Positions 61,208-64,000 of a DNA stretch of 64,000 nucleotides are shown piece after piece. The DNA comes from Hahella sp050299855 (lineage in GTDB: Bacteria > Pseudomonadota > Gammaproteobacteria > Pseudomonadales > Oleiphilaceae). Every line of letters starts with the position of its first letter. The stretch's first letter is position 1. Location of the stretch: contig JBNKWQ010000005.1 of the NCBI GenBank assembly GCA_050299855.1, forward strand, positions 1 to 64,000. The letters run 5' to 3'. The notes beneath the pieces were generated by a model that saw only the letters and a program-made list of their open reading frames with translations, searched no databases and had not been told where the DNA came from. A program made the position numbers and the translations under genes.

Positions 61208-62296
61208 CTATGCTCCGACCCTGCGTGATGGTGCCTGTACCATCTGACCATGAAGGTCAAAGGCGTACAGCTTGTGTGTAGGGAAATAAATGTTAATGTC
61301 TTCGTCTACGTCATAGGCATGGACGCCGGAGAGGTGCAGCACCAGTGACATATAGTCGTTGCGTACGTGCAGGAAAGTTTCCGATCCGCTGATTTCTGCC
61401 AGGTCCACTTTAACCGACAGTTCCAGATCATCATCATTCTGTGGTACCAGACCGATATGAGAAGCGCGCACACCGAATTGATACTGCCCGGGATTCAGGC
61501 CGCGCAGGTCATGATTGAGCGGGAAATGTACGGTTTCATCAAAAGACACTTCTGTCTCGGTCACCCGGCCATTAACCACATTGATTGGCGGCTCGCTGAA
61601 CATTTCTGCGGTGAGAATGTCTTTGGGGCGATGATAGACATCGGCCGTGGGGCCATGCTGCAGCACACGACCTTCGTGCAATACCGTGGTGGTACCGCCG
61701 AGGGCCAGTGCTTCATTCGGTTCGGTTGTGGCATAGATGGCGATGGTATTGCGTTCTTTGAACAGCTCACGCAATTCCTGGCGCAGTTCTTCCCGCAGTT
61801 TGTAGTCCAGGTTTACCAGGGGTTCGTCAAACAGCACGATGGAAGCCTCTTTCACCAGCGCACGTGCCATGGCGGTGCGCTGCTGCTGACCACCGGAGAG
61901 TTCCAGCGGCAGGCGTTCAAGATAAGCCTCAATGTGCAGCATCTCGGCTGTTTCCTGAACCCGCTTACGAATTGTGGTTTCACTGATATTGGCCAGTCGC
62001 AGAGGCGAGGCAATATTTTCGTACACGGTCAGGTTGGGATAGTTGATGAACTGCTGATACACCATGGAGATGTTGCGGTCTTTCACTGGTACGCCGGTGA
62101 CATCGACTCCGTTCATCAAAATCTGGCCGGAGTTTGGACGATCCAGGCCAGCGATAAGACGCATCAATGTGGTCTTGCCGGCCAGGGTTCTACCCAGGAA
62201 GACGTTAAACGACCCAGGCTCCAGGGTGAGATCGACATTGTCGATCCAGGTGACGCCATCTACAGAACGGCTGATACGTTTTAGCTCTAGGCTCAT
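61208..62296 (-). CDS. ABC ATPase, GlpS type, lacking the H-loop histidine
   Basis: 362 residues. P-loop GRTLAGKTT (35-43), Q-loop YQQFIN, intact signature LELSGGQQQRTAMARAL (131-147) and Walker B VLFDEPL are present; the H-loop position has Thr191 (YATTEPNEA) where His is expected. TOBE-like C-terminus (FGVRASHIGLV). Canonical catalysis in the pair would use this protein's LSGGQ opposite the GlpT Walker A. First gene of the six-gene operon, downstream of a -24/-12 promoter. Confidence 0.9.
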   Translation of the reverse strand: MSLELKRISRSVDGVTWIDNVDLTLEPGSFNVFLGRTLAGKTTLMRLIAGLDRPNSGQILMNGVDVTGVPVKDRNISMVYQQFINYPNLTVYENIASPLRLANISETTIRKRVQETAEMLHIEAYLERLPLELSGGQQQRTAMARALVKEASIVLFDEPLVNLDYKLREELRQELRELFKERNTIAIYATTEPNEALALGGTTTVLHEGRVLQHGPTADVYHRPKDILTAEMFSEPPINVVNGRVTETEVSFDETVHFPLNHDLRGLNPGQYQFGVRASHIGLVPQNDDDLELSVKVDLAEISGSETFLHVRNDYMSLVLHLSGVHAYDVDEDINIYFPTHKLYAFDLHGQMVQAPSRRVGA

Positions 62297-62369
62297 AGGT
62301 TATTCCGTTAAATTGTTTGATTTATTTTCGGAATTGTTCGAAATTAAATTTTTAAGTGTTTTTATAAAA

Positions 62370-62385
62370 AGCAAAGCCTGGGCCA
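62370..62385 (-). promoter_or_regulatory. Sigma-54 (-24/-12) promoter for the ABC operon
   Basis: Minus-strand TGGCCCAGGCTTTGCT: GG at -24 and GC at -12 separated by exactly 10 bp, and TTGCT at the -12 side, one change from TGGCAC-N5-TTGCW. It lies 74-89 bp before the ATPase start and downstream of inverted repeats, next to a sigma-54 activator gene. Confidence 0.8.
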
Positions 62386-62478
62386 AAATGGGATAAATAC
62401 TTATGAAAATTTTAAAAAAATATTAAAAACAAAGGGATATATCTATTTTTGTGCACATAATGAGGTGTTGATGGTAGC

Positions 62479-62564
62479 TTTTTGAAATGTTCAAAAACGA
62501 AAAAATGTTGACAAGTGTTCAAACCAGAATCATGCTTTGAACACTATTTTGAACAGTGAACACG
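62479..62564. promoter_or_regulatory. Inverted repeats, likely activator binding sites (UAS)
   Basis: TTTTTGAA-ATG-TTCAAAAA (62479-62497); AGTGTTCAAA (62514-62523) and TTTGAACACT (62536-62545), exact 10-bp arms 12 bp apart; a further TTTTGAACAGTGAACAC follows at 62548-62564. The shared unit is TTTGAACA/TGTTCAAA. They lie about 95-180 bp upstream of the -24/-12 promoter, the usual enhancer distance for NtrC/AcoR-type activators, and just before the activator gene. Confidence 0.78.
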
Positions 62565-62590
62565 GTAAACACTGGTGCACACCGCAAAAA

Positions 62591-64000
62591 ATGAAAGTTA
62601 ATAACAAGAAACTGGCACGAGCTCAGGCCATGAAAGAAGAGCCCTCCCATCGCGAGATGATCGAGGCTTCATGGCACCGTTGTGAGCAATATGGACTGAC
62701 TCACAACAGCCCCCCTATCTATGGCACCCTATCCACTGGTGCCATTAGTGTTCTGCTGGATGAACATCAGCTACTGGTGAACACCACACAGAAAGAAGTG
62801 CTTCCTTACTACGATCACATCCTTGCCAATTCCAAATGTATGATTGCACTTGCAGACCGCCAGGGGCATGTGTTGAACACCTGGGGAGATCAACGTTTTG
62901 CTGATCAGCGTCATGGTCTGATGGTGGGCAATCAGTGGACGGAAGTCAGCACCGGCACCAACGCTATAGGCACGGCCATCGCTTCCGGGCAGGCGGTGCA
63001 GGTTGGACGGGAAGAACACTTTCTGCGGGCAAATCGCTATATGGTGGGGTCCGCTGCTCCTATATTTAATACCAACAAAGAAATGGTCGGCGTGCTGGAT
63101 ATTTCATCCGATGCCTATCTGCCGCAGGATCATACATTGGGCATGGTCAAGCTGATGACACTAACGGTGGAAAACCGGTTGATCATTAATGCTTTCGCCC
63201 GTGAACATACCCTGATTACCTTCAATACCAACATTGCTTCGCTGGACAGTCCCTGGTCCGGGCTGTTGGCCATTGACCACACCGGGCGGATTATTTCCGC
63301 TAACCGCCGGGCAGAAATCATACTGGCCCATGATCTGGCATTAATGAGTGTGGAAGACCTGTTTGATTGCAGCCTGCGTGTCTTGCGCCACCAACCTGAG
63401 GGAATGCCGCTGGAAGTGAATGCACTGGGTAAATATCGTATGCATGTCCTGGTCCGTGGTCCCGCCAGTGTCCCGTTGATTGCCCCGGATTTCAGATCTT
63501 CTGCCAACCACCCATCTCCCCGACCTGTTGCTGAGACTGATTTACCGGAAGATCTGGTGCCATTGGATAAACTGGAACATGGCGATGAGCGGGTCGGGCG
63601 CATGGTGCAACAAGCCTCCCGTATTATGGAGAAAGACATCCCTATTCTGCTTCACGGAGAAACCGGTTGCGGCAAGGAAGTGTTTGTCAGCTCCCTGCAT
63701 TATCACAGTAGCCGCGCCGAGTTTCCGTTGGTGGCTGTAAACTGTGCGGCCATTCCGGCTGAGCTGGTGGAGTCCGAGCTCTTCGGCTATGAGAAAGGGG
63801 CGTTTACCGGTGCCAGCGCCAAGGGGTCCGTCGGTCTGATTCGTAAGGCTCACAGGGGGACCCTGTTCCTGGATGAAATTGGTGAAATGCCGCCGAAGGT
63901 TCAGTCGCGTTTACTGCGGGTGTTGCAGGAACGCAAGGTGACCCCCCTCGGCTCCACGGAATCCTATCCGGTCGATATCAAACTGGTATCGGCGACCAAC
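62591..64000 (+). CDS. AcoR/NtrC-type sigma-54 activator (partial, runs off the window)
   Basis: 470 residues visible, no stop before the end. Before the AAA+ domain are about 340 residues with a GAF-like sensor (ALADRQGHVLNTWGDQRFAD, STGTNAIGTAIASGQAVQVG, RYMVGSAAPIFN) and a PAS-like segment (GLLAIDHTGRIISANRRAEI). AAA+ motifs: GETGCGKE near 356, GAFTGA near 403, LFLDEIGEMP. Divergent from the ABC operon and next to its UAS repeats and -24/-12 promoter, so it is its probable activator, sensing a polyol or derivative by its GAF domain. ATG 62591 is preceded only by an A-rich ribosome region. Confidence 0.85.
   Translation, partial: MKVNNKKLARAQAMKEEPSHREMIEASWHRCEQYGLTHNSPPIYGTLSTGAISVLLDEHQLLVNTTQKEVLPYYDHILANSKCMIALADRQGHVLNTWGDQRFADQRHGLMVGNQWTEVSTGTNAIGTAIASGQAVQVGREEHFLRANRYMVGSAAPIFNTNKEMVGVLDISSDAYLPQDHTLGMVKLMTLTVENRLIINAFAREHTLITFNTNIASLDSPWSGLLAIDHTGRIISANRRAEIILAHDLALMSVEDLFDCSLRVLRHQPEGMPLEVNALGKYRMHVLVRGPASVPLIAPDFRSSANHPSPRPVAETDLPEDLVPLDKLEHGDERVGRMVQQASRIMEKDIPILLHGETGCGKEVFVSSLHYHSSRAEFPLVAVNCAAIPAELVESELFGYEKGAFTGASAKGSVGLIRKAHRGTLFLDEIGEMPPKVQSRLLRVLQERKVTPLGSTESYPVDIKLVSATN

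Noticed and set aside
1..64000. tRNA/rRNA genes or CRISPR arrays
   Set aside because: No cloverleaf consensus (GGTTCGA in context), no rRNA segment, and no regular repeat-spacer array noticed by eye.

Overview
The window reads as chromosome of a marine, salt-tolerant gammaproteobacterium. The grounds are a complete ectoine and hydroxyectoine pathway (ectA-ectB-ectC-ectD), a glrK-qseG-glrR type two-component locus, a MexEF-OprN-like efflux operon and many outer-membrane lipoproteins. I see no tRNA, rRNA or CRISPR array. Gene order and content do not let me name a genus.

Layout. 1-4.7 kb is an accessory strip. It holds the tail of an IS21 transposase, a small unknown gene, and a tyrosine-recombinase gene cut in two by a complete IS66-family element (978-3456, with 8-bp target duplications). 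A small exported protein and an AT-rich stretch with three copies of a near-palindrome follow. 4.7-11.3 kb has a GT1-type glycosyltransferase, two related Ig-like/autotransporter outer-membrane proteins (the second seems to carry two beta-barrels in one chain) and a YbaK-type deacylase. 11.3-12.6 kb is a scar of two broken genes (EamA transporter, LysR regulator). 12.6-15.8 kb is a minus-strand envelope cluster (C39-like peptidase lipoprotein, PA2779-type protein, OmpA lipoprotein, BON protein, small protein), next to glrK-qseG-glrR at 16.3-19.6 kb. 19.7-25.4 kb holds DUF2721, LysE and several exported or lipid-anchored unknowns. 25.4-31.5 kb has an acyl-CoA synthetase, a DMT transporter with divergent AraC regulator, a PAS-GGDEF cyclase and a pirin. 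31.5-40.2 kb has an RND pump relic, then the full RND operon with its divergent LysR. 40.3-44.4 kb has thioredoxin, an amidohydrolase, a broken chemoreceptor gene, a second similar LysR and an EAL-domain relic. 44.7-48.3 kb is ectABCD. 48.3-56 kb is mixed regulators and transporters, including two promoter regions with clear paired operators. 56.1-62.3 kb is a six-gene ABC importer of the glycerol GlpSTPQUV type, opposed by a sigma-54 activator gene that runs off the window end.

Most interesting points. (1) The two ABC ATPases have complementary defects: one lacks the LSGGQ signature, the other lacks the H-loop histidine. A GlpS-GlpT dimer would therefore have one normal and one degenerate ATP site. 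(2) The same operon has a near-consensus -24/-12 promoter with inverted repeats about 100-200 bp upstream, beside an AcoR/NtrC-type activator gene, which gives a self-contained regulatory model. (3) The 878-residue outer-membrane protein looks like an autotransporter barrel fused to a second barrel. (4) At least seven gene relics lie within 64 kb, which points to active gene decay.
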